DNA of 64,000 nucleotides, taken from NCBI RefSeq assembly GCF_031326345.1, contig NZ_CP133671.1, forward strand, positions 248,001 through 312,000, read 5' to 3'. The notes under the pieces are model-generated. The model was given only the letters and a program-made list of their open reading frames with translations. It was not told the origin of the DNA and searched no databases. The stretch is from Aureispira sp. CCB-E (GTDB lineage: Bacteria; Bacteroidota; Bacteroidia; Chitinophagales; Saprospiraceae). This document shows, in pieces, positions 28,382-37,905 of this stretch (position 1 is its first letter; each line of letters starts with the position of its first letter). Made by a program: the position numbers and the translations under genes.

Positions 28382-28708
28382 TTAAGCTTTTTCCCCATAA
28401 GGATAGAAACTCCCCCATGCAAATAAGGCTCCTGTTGCCAATCGTTTAAATAGAGCTATTTTTTCTGCGGCGACAGGATCACTTTCGTCCTTAGGTACAT
28501 CGTACTCAATTTCAACATTATCAAGACTCAACACTTGGAAATTGTTTTGGCGAAAAATAGCAATTACTTTTGCTTCAAATTCTTCTGCGTCATTTGCCCT
28601 AATCGCAATGTACGTTTGTGCACCATCTCCATTCCCAACACTTCTGCTAACCCCCATGTTTTTTACATGTGCTAGCCCTATCCATATATCTTGATCTTTT
28701 TTTGCCAT
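28382..28708 (-). CDS. Small cytoplasmic protein of unknown function
   Basis: A 108-residue soluble protein with no signal peptide. It reads MAKKDQDIWIGLAHVKNM, then strands with AYIAIRAND-like character (TYIAIRANDAEEFEAKVIAIF), VLSLDNVEIEYDV and a C-terminal helix ending FAWGSFYPYGEKA. The alternating strand/helix pattern fits a small ferredoxin-like alpha/beta fold, of the sort seen in some immunity or adaptor proteins, but I do not recognise it. It lies 57 bases upstream of the helical gene at 27833 on the same strand. Confidence 0.6.
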   Translation of the reverse strand: MAKKDQDIWIGLAHVKNMGVSRSVGNGDGAQTYIAIRANDAEEFEAKVIAIFRQNNFQVLSLDNVEIEYDVPKDESDPVAAEKIALFKRLATGALFAWGSFYPYGEKA

Positions 28709-28732
28709 ATCATTTTATCTTTTTTAGATTAA

Positions 28733-28765
28733 TACTTAGCTCTGCTGCTACTCCGTGGTTATGGA
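28733..28765 (-). repeat. Dispersed palindromic intergenic repeat, copy D
   Basis: The minus strand reads ACCACGGAGTAGCAGCAGAG followed by CTAAG, close to the family core plus its ACCACG flank. A run of eight C's (28783-28790) lies 18 bases beyond it. Confidence 0.5.
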
Positions 28766-28842
28766 TTTTTATTTATCAACCTCCCCCCCCGAAGTTCGTG
28801 CAAATGAAGTTACAAAATATCCTATAGAAGATGCTGTATTTA

Positions 28843-28889
28843 GAAAAAAAATCCCACACCAGTAACCAATTAATGGTTACCAATGTGGG
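28843..28889 (-). terminator. Intrinsic terminator after the T9SS gene at 29003
   Basis: Nested arms CCCACA/TGTGGG (853-858/884-889 of 28 kb) and GTAACC/GGTTAC surround AATTAAT. On the minus strand the stem is followed by a run of T's. It lies about 115 bases beyond the stop at 29003. Confidence 0.7.
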
Positions 28890-29002
28890 CATACACCTCT
28901 TGTACTGTACTTAATCAAATGATCATCCGCTAAAACCAAACTATGGCAGCAAAATCAAATTAATTCTAAGGTAATGAACAAACTACTGTACACAATCAAA
29001 AT

Positions 29003-31930
29003 TTATTGTGCTACAATTTTTCCAGAACTAATAGCTTCACCATTTCCTAATAATTTAAACACATAAACACCCTTTTCTAAATTATTTCGAGGCAATTCTA
29101 TCTGATTCGTGGCATCTTTTGACAACGTTGCTACTTGTCGTCCCATAACATCGTAAACAACTAAAGTCAAATTATCATACTCAGCTCCTTCCACTTCAAT
29201 AGTTGTTCCGTAAGTAAATGGATTAGGATAAGCATTGACCGTTACTTGTGGTGCATCTTCTAAGGGCACAACCGTTAAGATGTAAAAATTCACTCCAATT
29301 TCATGGTAAGTAGTATTCGTACGCACTGGAGCATTCAAATCAAAGTAGATATCGGCAAAATTATTGATAATTGTTCCTGATGGATTATTGGCGTTCTGCT
29401 GGATTCGGAATTTCACAAAACCATGAGATGCTGGTTCGTTGACATTACTATCTGGCAGCATGATATAATCAAATTTTACTTCTAGTATTCCATTTCCTTT
29501 CAAGCTCCAAGTATAAGGATGACTAGCACTAGTTACCTGAATACTTGATGGGTCCAAATATGGCGATAAAGTATCGATCAAGGTAACAAAGAAAGCAGTA
29601 TCTGTTCCTGTATTTTGAAAATTAATCTGATAATCTATGTACTGATTAGGGGCAATATAATGCGATGAATTGTACCCTGCTGGTTGTGCTTCTTTGTTGT
29701 TCGGATCGTAAGAACCGTTGTTTTGTCGACAGCTAATAGCTCTAAAAGTAGGTGAGTGACCATTTGGAAATTGAGTAGGATAACCAACATTAAACAAACC
29801 ACTTCCGTCTGGCACACAGCCCTCTACAAAAGCACTGACAATCGGATCTGAAACAGTCCAAGGAATACCAGACTCTTGTTCTACTTCAATTCTATAAAAC
29901 TTTCTTGGTAATGCGGGCACAGAAACAACAGCTGTACCTCCATTTGGAACGTTTACCGTACCTGTTCTCATAATAATATTATCTTCAAACACCCAATACG
30001 TTCTAGGGGTAAGCGTGCTAGCTGAACTCATATTTTCGATTACAAAAAAGACACTATCATTCTGACACTTTCCTTCCACATCTAGCAGCATACCTGTCCA
30101 ATTGTTGGGCAGACACAAAGAATCAGGTGTAATCGAAACTTCAATACAATGCGTTTGTCCTAAGATAGCTGAAGTATCTACTTGAACAGTAATATTAATG
30201 GTACCACATTCGCCAACCTCTACTGTTCCTACATTAAAGACGTACGTATCTCCTACTTGACTAACTGGCGCTTGAGAAAACCCTAGTATATTTAGAAACG
30301 AATCTAACTCAACAGTTACTTCTACGTTTTGAGCACTATCCGTTCCTGTATTACAATACTCTACGGTGTAAACACTTGGCATAATTGCTCTTAAAGCAGG
30401 TACAGAAGCATCGACCTCCATAACAGGACAAGAAATAGTTGCTTCTAGAGCAAAATCTATCGTATCATAAGATTGAGCGATAATTGTTCCTGAATTTTGA
30501 GGGCAATTCAAATCATAATACGGATGCAAGTTTGGAATTGTCACTGTGTATGCTCCTGGCTGACATGGAATAACATAGTGTCCAGCAGTATCTGTAGTAG
30601 CATAATAATTAAAATTTGTTGCCCCATTTAAAGAGGCTTGTACAACAATACCCGCCAAGTTAATATCTCCTATTGTTTGCGTACAACTCACATCAGCATC
30701 TTGATAAACGGTTCCTTCGATGTGTCCACCTAAATAATTTCCAAGACTATCGGTTAAGATAACATACATCTCATCTCCCCCCATGCCATAAGCATCGGTT
30801 TGCCCTACTACAATGATTTGACCATTCGCTGTCTCTTGAAGATCGTATCCATAATCTCCATTGAATGTTCTAGTCCAAACCAAATCTCCCACAGCGTCTC
30901 TTTTTTCTAAAATAAAGTGATAATCAAATCCTACAAATCCTTGTCCAGTATTAAAAATAGCTTCTTGTTCTGTTCCTGTCACGATATAGCCACTATCTGC
31001 CGTAGGATAAACAGCATAAAAGGACTTGTTAGGCATTCCTATCCCCAAAGAATTAGCCATCCATATAGCAGAACCTGTTGCACTTAATTTTAACATCAAA
31101 CCATTATAAGGAGCATTAGGAGCGTGTTGGCTTAGGGTCTGACCTACTACGATATAGTTGCCATCTAGTGTTTCTTGTATATCATGGATATTGGTATGAT
31201 AACCTATTGCTGCACGATATGTCCAAAGTGTATCTCCATTCATATCTGTTTTTACAATCCCACAAATATTTACGCCCGACTGCTCATAAATTCCTCCTAA
31301 AATATAGCCTCCATCTATTGTTTGACGTACCACTTTTGCTTCTCCTCCTCCATCTCCATATGTTTTTGTCCATGAGGCATTTCCATTGGCATCCGTTTTT
31401 ATTAGATATGTATTTACAGATGGGTAGTTTCCTCTTCCTCCTATTATGTAACCGCCATCGGTTGTTTGTTGTACCGAGTATGCATTATCATAAGCACCAA
31501 AACTATTATAACTTTTTGTCCAAAGCGTATCTCCGTTTGCATCTGTTTTTACTAGAAAAATATTTTCTGAAGATACTCCAGATGGCATTCTTCTTTGTCC
31601 AGCTAAGATGTATCCACCATCTGATGTTTGTTGAAGGGCATTAATTTCTTCTTCCCAAACACTTTGCCCATACGTTCTTGTCCACAAGGTATCTCCCAAA
31701 GCATCTAGTTTCACCAAATACATATCAGCATCACTCCCACCAAAACTATTGGTATATCCTCCTACAATATATCCTCCATTGGTTGTTTGTTGTACTGATT
31801 TTGCAGATTCGTTGCCTGCTCCTCCATAAACTCGTTCCCATGTCTGTTGACCAAAGCTAGCTGTGTGACTAAGACAGCTGCATAAAATTAGCAAACAGAT
31901 CGATTTCCATTTTTGATTAATTAATCTCAT
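29003..31930 (-). CDS. T9SS-secreted beta-propeller protein with DUF7619-like and sorting domains
   Basis: A 975-residue secreted protein. After a signal peptide (MRLINQKWKSICLLILCS.., ending ASFGQQ) come about seven repeats of the form TTDGGYIxGGxT..DxxLxKTDANGDTLWTKTYG, making a beta-propeller (residues about 30-395). A carboxypeptidase-regulatory/SdrD-like beta domain follows (IEGTVYQDADVSCTQTIGD..., about 405-500), then CARDB-like and DUF7619-like parts (QYIDYQINFQNTGTDTAFF, about 765-890). It ends with a type IX secretion sorting domain (VNAYPNPF..., YDVMGRQVATL, GVYVFKL, GKIVAQ). The C-terminal 570 residues are paralogous to the protein at 35850. It is divergent from a helical protein that is also duplicated. 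Confidence 0.85.
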   Translation of the reverse strand: MRLINQKWKSICLLILCSCLSHTASFGQQTWERVYGGAGNESAKSVQQTTNGGYIVGGYTNSFGGSDADMYLVKLDALGDTLWTRTYGQSVWEEEINALQQTSDGGYILAGQRRMPSGVSSENIFLVKTDANGDTLWTKSYNSFGAYDNAYSVQQTTDGGYIIGGRGNYPSVNTYLIKTDANGNASWTKTYGDGGGEAKVVRQTIDGGYILGGIYEQSGVNICGIVKTDMNGDTLWTYRAAIGYHTNIHDIQETLDGNYIVVGQTLSQHAPNAPYNGLMLKLSATGSAIWMANSLGIGMPNKSFYAVYPTADSGYIVTGTEQEAIFNTGQGFVGFDYHFILEKRDAVGDLVWTRTFNGDYGYDLQETANGQIIVVGQTDAYGMGGDEMYVILTDSLGNYLGGHIEGTVYQDADVSCTQTIGDINLAGIVVQASLNGATNFNYYATTDTAGHYVIPCQPGAYTVTIPNLHPYYDLNCPQNSGTIIAQSYDTIDFALEATISCPVMEVDASVPALRAIMPSVYTVEYCNTGTDSAQNVEVTVELDSFLNILGFSQAPVSQVGDTYVFNVGTVEVGECGTINITVQVDTSAILGQTHCIEVSITPDSLCLPNNWTGMLLDVEGKCQNDSVFFVIENMSSASTLTPRTYWVFEDNIIMRTGTVNVPNGGTAVVSVPALPRKFYRIEVEQESGIPWTVSDPIVSAFVEGCVPDGSGLFNVGYPTQFPNGHSPTFRAISCRQNNGSYDPNNKEAQPAGYNSSHYIAPNQYIDYQINFQNTGTDTAFFVTLIDTLSPYLDPSSIQVTSASHPYTWSLKGNGILEVKFDYIMLPDSNVNEPASHGFVKFRIQQNANNPSGTIINNFADIYFDLNAPVRTNTTYHEIGVNFYILTVVPLEDAPQVTVNAYPNPFTYGTTIEVEGAEYDNLTLVVYDVMGRQVATLSKDATNQIELPRNNLEKGVYVFKLLGNGEAISSGKIVAQ

Positions 31931-32036
31931 ATTGTAACTTAATTTTTAGTTTTTTAATCATTGACTATTGATTGATAATTACTAGTATCGAGTACTCTTC
32001 AACTGTTTAATCCAAAGATAAAGTTATAATCAAACG

Positions 32037-32090
32037 AATAAAAAAACATTATTACCTATTTATCAGAAATCAAATGTATTTTTTACCTTT
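32037..32090 (+). promoter_or_regulatory. Conserved promoter block of the first duplicated module
   Basis: AATAAAAAAACATTATT (32037-32053), TATTTATCA (32057-32065) and a -7-like TACCTTT (32084-32090) recur upstream of the paralogous gene at 37906 with exactly the same distances to the ATG (59, 39 and 12 bases). The -7-like box 12 bases before ATG implies a very short leader or leaderless mRNA. Confidence 0.55.
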
Positions 32091-32095
32091 ACAAA

Positions 32096-33496
32096 ATGTA
32101 TAAAAGTAAAGTCATAGAAATATTCCAAAGCTTCAACAAAGCAGAAAAATCTGGTTTGAGACGGTGGGTCTATTCCCCCATTCACAATGAGCATAAAGAT
32201 GTGACTAAGTTGGTTGTTTATTTGTTATCTAAACGTAAAATAACGCCAACTTCCGTTAAAAGAGAACGCGTTTTTCAACACCTATATCCCGATACGCCAT
32301 ACAATTTATACCGTTTAAATCATGTCTTATCTTTCACGGTAGAAGTAATGGAAGAATATATCAGCTATCTAATGTCTAAAAACACTCGTTTTTTAGATTT
32401 TTTTTCTGTTGCCAATTACTACAAAAGCAAATCCTTGCCTCATTTGGCGCAGAAAGCTTTAAAAAAAGCCCAGTTGAGCCTAGAAAACAGTCTTTATCAA
32501 AATGATAATTATTATCATTCCAGTTTTTTGCTAGAACAAGCAATTTTTGGCTTAAAAGGCACTGAGTTGCGACAACAACAAACCAATTTGCAGGCTATCT
32601 TTAGTGATTTGACTACGTTTACTATTGTAGCGACACTTAAAAATGCTTGTACAGCTATTTCTCATCGAAGCCTCTACCAAACAGAATATCAAGTGCCTCT
32701 TTTAGATGCCATTCTTCAAGAAGCGCAATCGGTCACCTATCAAAACAATTTTGTCGTTCAAAGTTACTACCACAGTTACATGGCTTTGGCAGAACCTGAA
32801 AATGAAATCCATTTTAAGGCCTTAAAAAAATTATTGCTCTCTCAACACATACCACTTCCTATTGAAGAGCTAAAATACCATTGTTTGTTAATGATTAATT
32901 ATTGTATCAAGCGGTTGAATATGGGGGCAGAAGCATACGTACAAGAAGTATTTGATATTTACCGTTATGGATTGGAACATAACATATGGATTGAACAGGG
33001 ACATTTGAGTCACAGTACATTTAAAAATATCGTCACAGCTGCTCTGCGCTTGAAGGCTTATCCTTGGACACAGAAATTTATCGAAACCTATGGTTCCAAG
33101 TTGAGAAATAGCCACCAAAAGGATTATACGAATTACGCAAAAGCTAAGTTATTTTTTGAACAAGGTCTATACACCGAAGCTCAGGAGGTCTTAGTCGAAA
33201 CAGATTTAATTGACTTATTTATTAGTCTAGATATCAAGCTTTTATTACTAAAGATTTATTGGAAACTCAATGAATTTGATTTATTAGAAGCGCACTTAGA
33301 TAGTTTTGCTGTTTATTTAAATCGAAAAAAGGTACTTGCCTATCATCGTCAGATTTATGGGAATACCATCTCTTTGGCTCGAAAAATGATGGCTACCAAC
33401 CTAAGTATAACAACAGAAAGAGAAAAATTGCGTCAACTGATTCTTAAAACGACTCCACTAACAGATCGACCTTGGCTGTTAGAACAATTGACATAA
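32096..33496 (+). CDS. Helical-repeat protein, paralogue of the gene at 37906
   Basis: A 466-residue, almost entirely alpha-helical protein without signal peptide or membrane helix, probably cytoplasmic. It begins MYKSKVIEIFQSFNKAEKSG and has long amphipathic helices of TPR-like character. The segment TELRQQQTNLQAIFSDLTTF, the following IVATLKNACTAIS, and the C-terminal KLLLLKIYWKLNEFDLLEAH and NRKKVLAYHRQIYGN are nearly identical in the paralogue at 37906. I do not recognise a named family. Each copy is divergent from a T9SS-secreted protein, so a regulatory or adaptor role for that protein is a possible inference. Confidence 0.7.
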   Translation: MYKSKVIEIFQSFNKAEKSGLRRWVYSPIHNEHKDVTKLVVYLLSKRKITPTSVKRERVFQHLYPDTPYNLYRLNHVLSFTVEVMEEYISYLMSKNTRFLDFFSVANYYKSKSLPHLAQKALKKAQLSLENSLYQNDNYYHSSFLLEQAIFGLKGTELRQQQTNLQAIFSDLTTFTIVATLKNACTAISHRSLYQTEYQVPLLDAILQEAQSVTYQNNFVVQSYYHSYMALAEPENEIHFKALKKLLLSQHIPLPIEELKYHCLLMINYCIKRLNMGAEAYVQEVFDIYRYGLEHNIWIEQGHLSHSTFKNIVTAALRLKAYPWTQKFIETYGSKLRNSHQKDYTNYAKAKLFFEQGLYTEAQEVLVETDLIDLFISLDIKLLLLKIYWKLNEFDLLEAHLDSFAVYLNRKKVLAYHRQIYGNTISLARKMMATNLSITTEREKLRQLILKTTPLTDRPWLLEQLT

Positions 33497-33514
33497 CTTT
33501 CTCAAAAATAGTGA

Positions 33515-33542
33515 GAGGTACCACTTTTTACAGCAGTACCTC
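33515..33542. terminator. Hairpin between convergent genes
   Basis: GAGGTAC (33515-33521) pairs with GTACCTC (33536-33542) around a T-rich loop, between the helical gene and the convergent T9SS gene. No strong T-tract follows, so termination is uncertain. Confidence 0.35.
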
Positions 33543-33571
33543 CTATCCCTAATTTTACCCATTCAGTTCCC

Positions 33572-35722
33572 CTACTGATGAATAATACGTTTGGTTGATA
33601 CCCCTCTGGCTGTTTGGGCTGTAACTACATAAACACCTGTTGGCAAGGCACTAATATCAATCGTATGATGTTCTTCTAAAACACTCATACTTTGGTGATG
33701 ATAAACTACACGACCAGAAATATCTGTTATTATATATTGAATGGCTGCCGATTCCTCTAATTCTACATCTATAGTTAGATAGTTGGTGACTGGGTTGGGA
33801 TAAACCTCTAGCTTTATACTAGATACAGGTACAGGGGGCAATGGAGTAGGTTGCTTAGAAGCACTCAAATGTATACCTATAGCTGGAACGGTATTACTTT
33901 CTCTTATACTGTCATAAAAATCTACATTTCCTGTTGCACTCACCGTTTTCGATGTCGTTGCACTAATCGGACTTGCACTAGACGATCCATGTCTGTTCAT
34001 GGCATAATTCAATCTCGTTTCAGCTAAAAAGGGAGACGTGCTTCTGTTAAAAGTTGCTGCTCCACCTGTTTGGGATGGATTTATTTCTAGCGCTATATAA
34101 TAAAAAGCATTGTCTTTTAATTGAATTGCATTTCCTGAACCCGTTGGGTCTATAAAATTGTTTGCTGTCGCACGATTATAACTAGGTGTAGAAATTGTCG
34201 TACCTAATCCTGTTAGTTCAACAGGAGTGAAAGCAATTTTTGTCAACTCTACGGCTTCTATGCTACCGTCCGCAGCACCTCCGTTAGCCCCGTCTACAAA
34301 CTCATAGATATTCATAAAAACAGTCTGTGTTGCAGGACCTGAAAAAGAGCTGTGCAAGTGATAAACAAAATCTATCGAGTCTATTTTGACAGAATCTCTT
34401 GCTCCATTTGGAAAACTAAAAATAGAACCGTACTCAAAAGCAGCAAGATTAGCTGGTGTAAATCTATCTTCGCCATATACTCTATTGTCAATTGGAGAGA
34501 CTTTTGATTTTGTTAAGTAATACGAACCTGTGCCATTTTGGTCATCTGTAATCACAAAAGAATGCTTGACAGTATCATTAGCAGCGCTTCCGTCCGCATG
34601 ATTATGCTCCACCCAATAGGTCACCTCATACGTTCCTGCCTTGTGGGTCATAATAAAATCTAAATCACGCACTTGAGTCACCATTGTAACACCTACAAAG
34701 TCATTAGTAGGAATAGAATCCGCTCCACCTCCAACTAAGGTATCCGAATACACTCCATACGTTGTGTTTCCCATTGCATCTGTATAATCTATAGAGCATC
34801 GTATTCTTGGATTATCTGCTGCTTGAATGGTTTTTGTACCATAGTTAACAACTTTAGCCCCCCATATCCAGTCTCCTAAGTTATTTGGATTAACATTAAC
34901 CAATGGTCGATGCGTGTTGTTGCTAAAGCGAACAATATCCCCTATTTCTCCATAAGTAGCACTGCCAGATACTTCTTTTGCGAATCCAATAGCAATATCA
35001 TAATCTGGAGCAATTTCTACCGAAACATCGTCTATTATTGTAAAATAATACCTCCCATTAAATGTAAATTTCAAACGACATTGTGACAAATTTGCAACGC
35101 CTGCTGTAACATTAGGAAATAAAATGCGCAGTGTTCCATCTACGGGATTGTTTCGAACAGAAAACTGTAGCGACTTAATATCAAAAGAAGTACTCCAAGT
35201 GGCGCCATCATCGACAGAAATGGCAACTGAGTATTCTGTTACATCAAAATGACGATAATAAGAATAAAACTCGACCACAAGTGCCGAATCGGTTGCCCCT
35301 GTTAAGTCCATTCTTGGAGAAATTAAAGCTCCATGTTGATGATTAGGAGAAGTTCCCGTTCCACCTGGTCCGCCTGTATGTAAAAAATCCGAATCAAAGA
35401 TAGCAACACCATTAGCTACAGAATTGGAGCTTGCAGATTGGGCAATAGCATATGTTCCCTGTGATACTCCTGTGGTATTTCTAGTCCAATACGCTGCTCC
35501 AGGTACATTAACACCACTTGCGTCGCTAATCGACAATGCTGTCCAAGCCGTAGGTGAATAATTGGAAGCTGTTGTTGATTGTATAAAATTGTTTTGGAAT
35601 TCAGCTTCTGCTTGACCGCTAGTAGCACCGACTCCCCAAAGCTTGGTCTGACCATAACAAGACGCTACTCCTCCCAAAGTAATAAGTAGCAAAATGCTTT
35701 TAAGAAAACTTAAATTATTCAT
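33572..35722 (-). CDS. T9SS-secreted surface protein
   Basis: About 716 residues from the ATG complementary to 35720-35722, which starts a signal peptide (MNNLSFLKSILLLITLGGVASC, then YGQ); an upstream ATG adds 12 residues. Residues about 25-240 have the look of a MAM/jelly-roll adhesion module (TDSALVVEFYSYYRHFDVTEY, FTFNGRYYFTIIDDVSVEIA). Further Ig-like regions follow, and the C-terminus is a T9SS sorting domain (LEVYPNPVTNYLTIDV, ITDISGRVVYHH, LPTGVYVV, KRIIHQ). It should be exported across the outer membrane by the Por machinery and anchored or released. It lies between two divergent modules, so all three T9SS proteins here are on the same strand. Confidence 0.82.
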   Translation of the reverse strand: MNNLSFLKSILLLITLGGVASCYGQTKLWGVGATSGQAEAEFQNNFIQSTTASNYSPTAWTALSISDASGVNVPGAAYWTRNTTGVSQGTYAIAQSASSNSVANGVAIFDSDFLHTGGPGGTGTSPNHQHGALISPRMDLTGATDSALVVEFYSYYRHFDVTEYSVAISVDDGATWSTSFDIKSLQFSVRNNPVDGTLRILFPNVTAGVANLSQCRLKFTFNGRYYFTIIDDVSVEIAPDYDIAIGFAKEVSGSATYGEIGDIVRFSNNTHRPLVNVNPNNLGDWIWGAKVVNYGTKTIQAADNPRIRCSIDYTDAMGNTTYGVYSDTLVGGGADSIPTNDFVGVTMVTQVRDLDFIMTHKAGTYEVTYWVEHNHADGSAANDTVKHSFVITDDQNGTGSYYLTKSKVSPIDNRVYGEDRFTPANLAAFEYGSIFSFPNGARDSVKIDSIDFVYHLHSSFSGPATQTVFMNIYEFVDGANGGAADGSIEAVELTKIAFTPVELTGLGTTISTPSYNRATANNFIDPTGSGNAIQLKDNAFYYIALEINPSQTGGAATFNRSTSPFLAETRLNYAMNRHGSSSASPISATTSKTVSATGNVDFYDSIRESNTVPAIGIHLSASKQPTPLPPVPVSSIKLEVYPNPVTNYLTIDVELEESAAIQYIITDISGRVVYHHQSMSVLEEHHTIDISALPTGVYVVTAQTARGVSTKRIIHQ

Positions 35723-35849
35723 TGTTATTTTTATTTGTTGAAGTTTTAATTGTTTCATTTATGGCATGGGTTTGCCATTCTTGCACAAAGGTATTTTTTG
35801 TACAACACGCTCTAAATATTTAATTTATCGAAGGGTAGATACTGAAATT

Positions 35850-37616
35850 CTATTGGGCTATAATTCTTCCTTTTCCTATAACTTTACCTTCTGCAAATAG
35901 GTTAAATACGTAAACACCAGATTTTAAATTATTAGGGGTCCAAACCATTCGTGTTGTGTTGCTTTCTTGGATACGAACCATTTCTCGACCAATAATATCG
36001 TACACAACTAAAGTCACTTCTTGCGGTTCTCCCCCCATTTCTATTGTTACCCTATCCTTAAAAGGGTTAGGATAAACCTTCATTTGAGGAACTACTTCTG
36101 GGCAGATAGTAATTATAGGAGTAATAAAAAAGTCAGAGGCAGTTTCGTGAATAGTAAGGTTCGTTTGAATGGGTGGCTGTTGATCCATATAAACATCTGC
36201 CAAGTTCTCAATAACATTTCCTATTGGACTAGGAAAGTTTTGTTCTATTCTAAATTTTACAAAACCATAAGATTGAGATATATCAACAGAACTGCTAGGT
36301 AAATTGACACTATCCAATTGAATTTCTAGTATGTTCTGATCTTTTATACTCCAAGTATATGGATGACTAGCACTTGTTAGTTGAACACTAGATGGGTTTA
36401 AATAATTAGATAGGGTATCTATTATAGTTATTTTATGAACAGTGCTTGCTCCTGTATTTTGAAAATTAATTTGATAATCAATAAATTGCCCTACATTAAT
36501 ATAATGCCCTGCTCTATATCCTTGAGGTTGTGCCATTTTGCGATTTGCTAGAGTAACAGCTGTATTTTGTTGACAATCTACAGCATCCCAAGATACTCTA
36601 TTGGCATTATTATATTGAGTAGGAAAACCTGTATTAAATTCGCCATTATTATCAGGAACACAACCTTCTACAAAAGCACTAAAGATAGAATCTGGAGCAT
36701 TGCTAATATCTCCCACCTCTATACGGTAAAATTTTCTAGGCAATGCCGATAGACCTATAATTGTATCTATTCCATTCACCACATTAACATTTCCTGTACG
36801 CATAATAATATCATCCTCAAAAACCCAATAAGGCTTGCTAATTGCTGGTAGTGCGGATTGATTTCTAATGGTAAATAAAACACTATCGTTCCGACAAGTT
36901 CCCTCTATGTCTAGCCACCAGTCCATCGCACTACCTGAATAACAACTAGAATCAGGAGTAATATATGCTCTTACACAATGTGTTTGCTCATCAATAGCAG
37001 TAGGTTTTACCTGCACCTCCATATCAATAGTTCCACTTTGTGCAACTCCAACCGTTCCTATATTAAATAGGTATACATTGCCCAACTGGCTCGCAGGAGG
37101 AATTGAAAAACTTTGTACATTCAAAAAAGAATCAACTTCTAATTCTATTTGTACTTGGTTAGCTGTAGCCGTTCCTCTATTACTATATTCTATCGCATAA
37201 GTACTCGAAAAAGCTTTGGTCAAGATGGGAGCAGAAACATCTACGTTCATCGCAGGACAAGAAATATATACTTCCAAAGGAAAATCAATTGTATCCGATG
37301 CTTGTGTTGTCACTACTCCTGAAAAAGGCGTGCAATTGGGCTGTGTATAGGGTGTTCTTACAGGATAAACGGTGTAGGTTCCTGAAGGGCAGGATATAGA
37401 GTAATGCCCATCAGCATCCGTCGTCCCATAATAAAAAATATTATTGCTACCATTAAGCAACGCTTTTACCGTAATTCCAGATAAATTAATATCTCCGTTG
37501 GTAAATGTGCAATTTGCATCTAAATCTTGATAAACGCTCCCTTCTATATTTTGTTGACCAACAATAACAGTACAACATAAGTTGAGCCACAAGAGAATAA
37601 AAAATATGTCCTTCAT
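35850..37616 (-). CDS. T9SS-secreted protein, paralogue of the 29003 protein lacking the propeller
   Basis: 588 residues: signal peptide (MKDIFFILLWLNLCCTVIVG), then directly IEGSVYQDLDANCTFTNGD, the SdrD/carboxypeptidase-regulatory-like domain that begins near residue 405 of the protein at 29003-31930. The remaining layout matches it part by part: CARDB-like segment (SCPAMNVDVSAPIL), FWVFEDDIIMRTGNVNV-like strands, a DUF7619-like region with QFIDYQINFQNTGASTVHKI, and a sorting domain (MKVYPNPFKDRVTIEM, YDIIGREMV, GVYVFNLF, GRIIAQ). It is therefore a duplicate that has lost, or never had, the N-terminal propeller. It is divergent from the second helical-repeat paralogue. Confidence 0.83.
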   Translation of the reverse strand: MKDIFFILLWLNLCCTVIVGQQNIEGSVYQDLDANCTFTNGDINLSGITVKALLNGSNNIFYYGTTDADGHYSISCPSGTYTVYPVRTPYTQPNCTPFSGVVTTQASDTIDFPLEVYISCPAMNVDVSAPILTKAFSSTYAIEYSNRGTATANQVQIELEVDSFLNVQSFSIPPASQLGNVYLFNIGTVGVAQSGTIDMEVQVKPTAIDEQTHCVRAYITPDSSCYSGSAMDWWLDIEGTCRNDSVLFTIRNQSALPAISKPYWVFEDDIIMRTGNVNVVNGIDTIIGLSALPRKFYRIEVGDISNAPDSIFSAFVEGCVPDNNGEFNTGFPTQYNNANRVSWDAVDCQQNTAVTLANRKMAQPQGYRAGHYINVGQFIDYQINFQNTGASTVHKITIIDTLSNYLNPSSVQLTSASHPYTWSIKDQNILEIQLDSVNLPSSSVDISQSYGFVKFRIEQNFPSPIGNVIENLADVYMDQQPPIQTNLTIHETASDFFITPIITICPEVVPQMKVYPNPFKDRVTIEMGGEPQEVTLVVYDIIGREMVRIQESNTTRMVWTPNNLKSGVYVFNLFAEGKVIGKGRIIAQ

Positions 37617-37640
37617 TTCTTTAACTTATTAAAATTTAAT

Positions 37641-37672
37641 ACTGCACTGCTACCTACGGCATGGTCGTGGCT
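37641..37672 (-). repeat. Diverged dispersed repeat, copy E
   Basis: On the minus strand this contains CCACGACCATGCCGTAGGTA followed by GCAGTGCAGT, a diverged version of the ACCACG flank plus core. It is in the divergent gap between 37616 and 37906. Confidence 0.35.
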
Positions 37673-37846
37673 TTTTATCAAATAAAAAACAAGAAAAGTC
37701 ATTCCCTCTTACCAACTTAATTATCAATGCTTTAAAACTCTATATAGCAATTCAGTTTTTTTACTTAAAACGATTATATTTTAGATACATTTTTACGCTA
37801 ACGAATTATGTCTAACACACAACAAAGGTAAATTCAATATCAAGTA

Positions 37847-37900
37847 AATAAAAAAACATTATTCTATATTTATCATATCTTAGTTGTAATTCTTATCTTC
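37847..37900 (+). promoter_or_regulatory. Conserved promoter block of the second duplicated module
   Basis: AATAAAAAAACATTATT (37847-37863), TATTTATCA (37867-37875) and TATCTTC (37894-37900) sit at 59, 39 and 12 bases before the ATG, exactly as at 32037-32090, although the bases between are mostly different. This argues for a shared promoter and binding site under selection. Confidence 0.55.
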
Positions 37901-37905
37901 AAGAT

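Noticed and set aside
28783-28790. Run of eight C's in an A+T-rich gap, a possible phase-variation tract.
   Set aside because: It lies outside any reading frame and not at a clear promoter spacing, so no switch can be supported.
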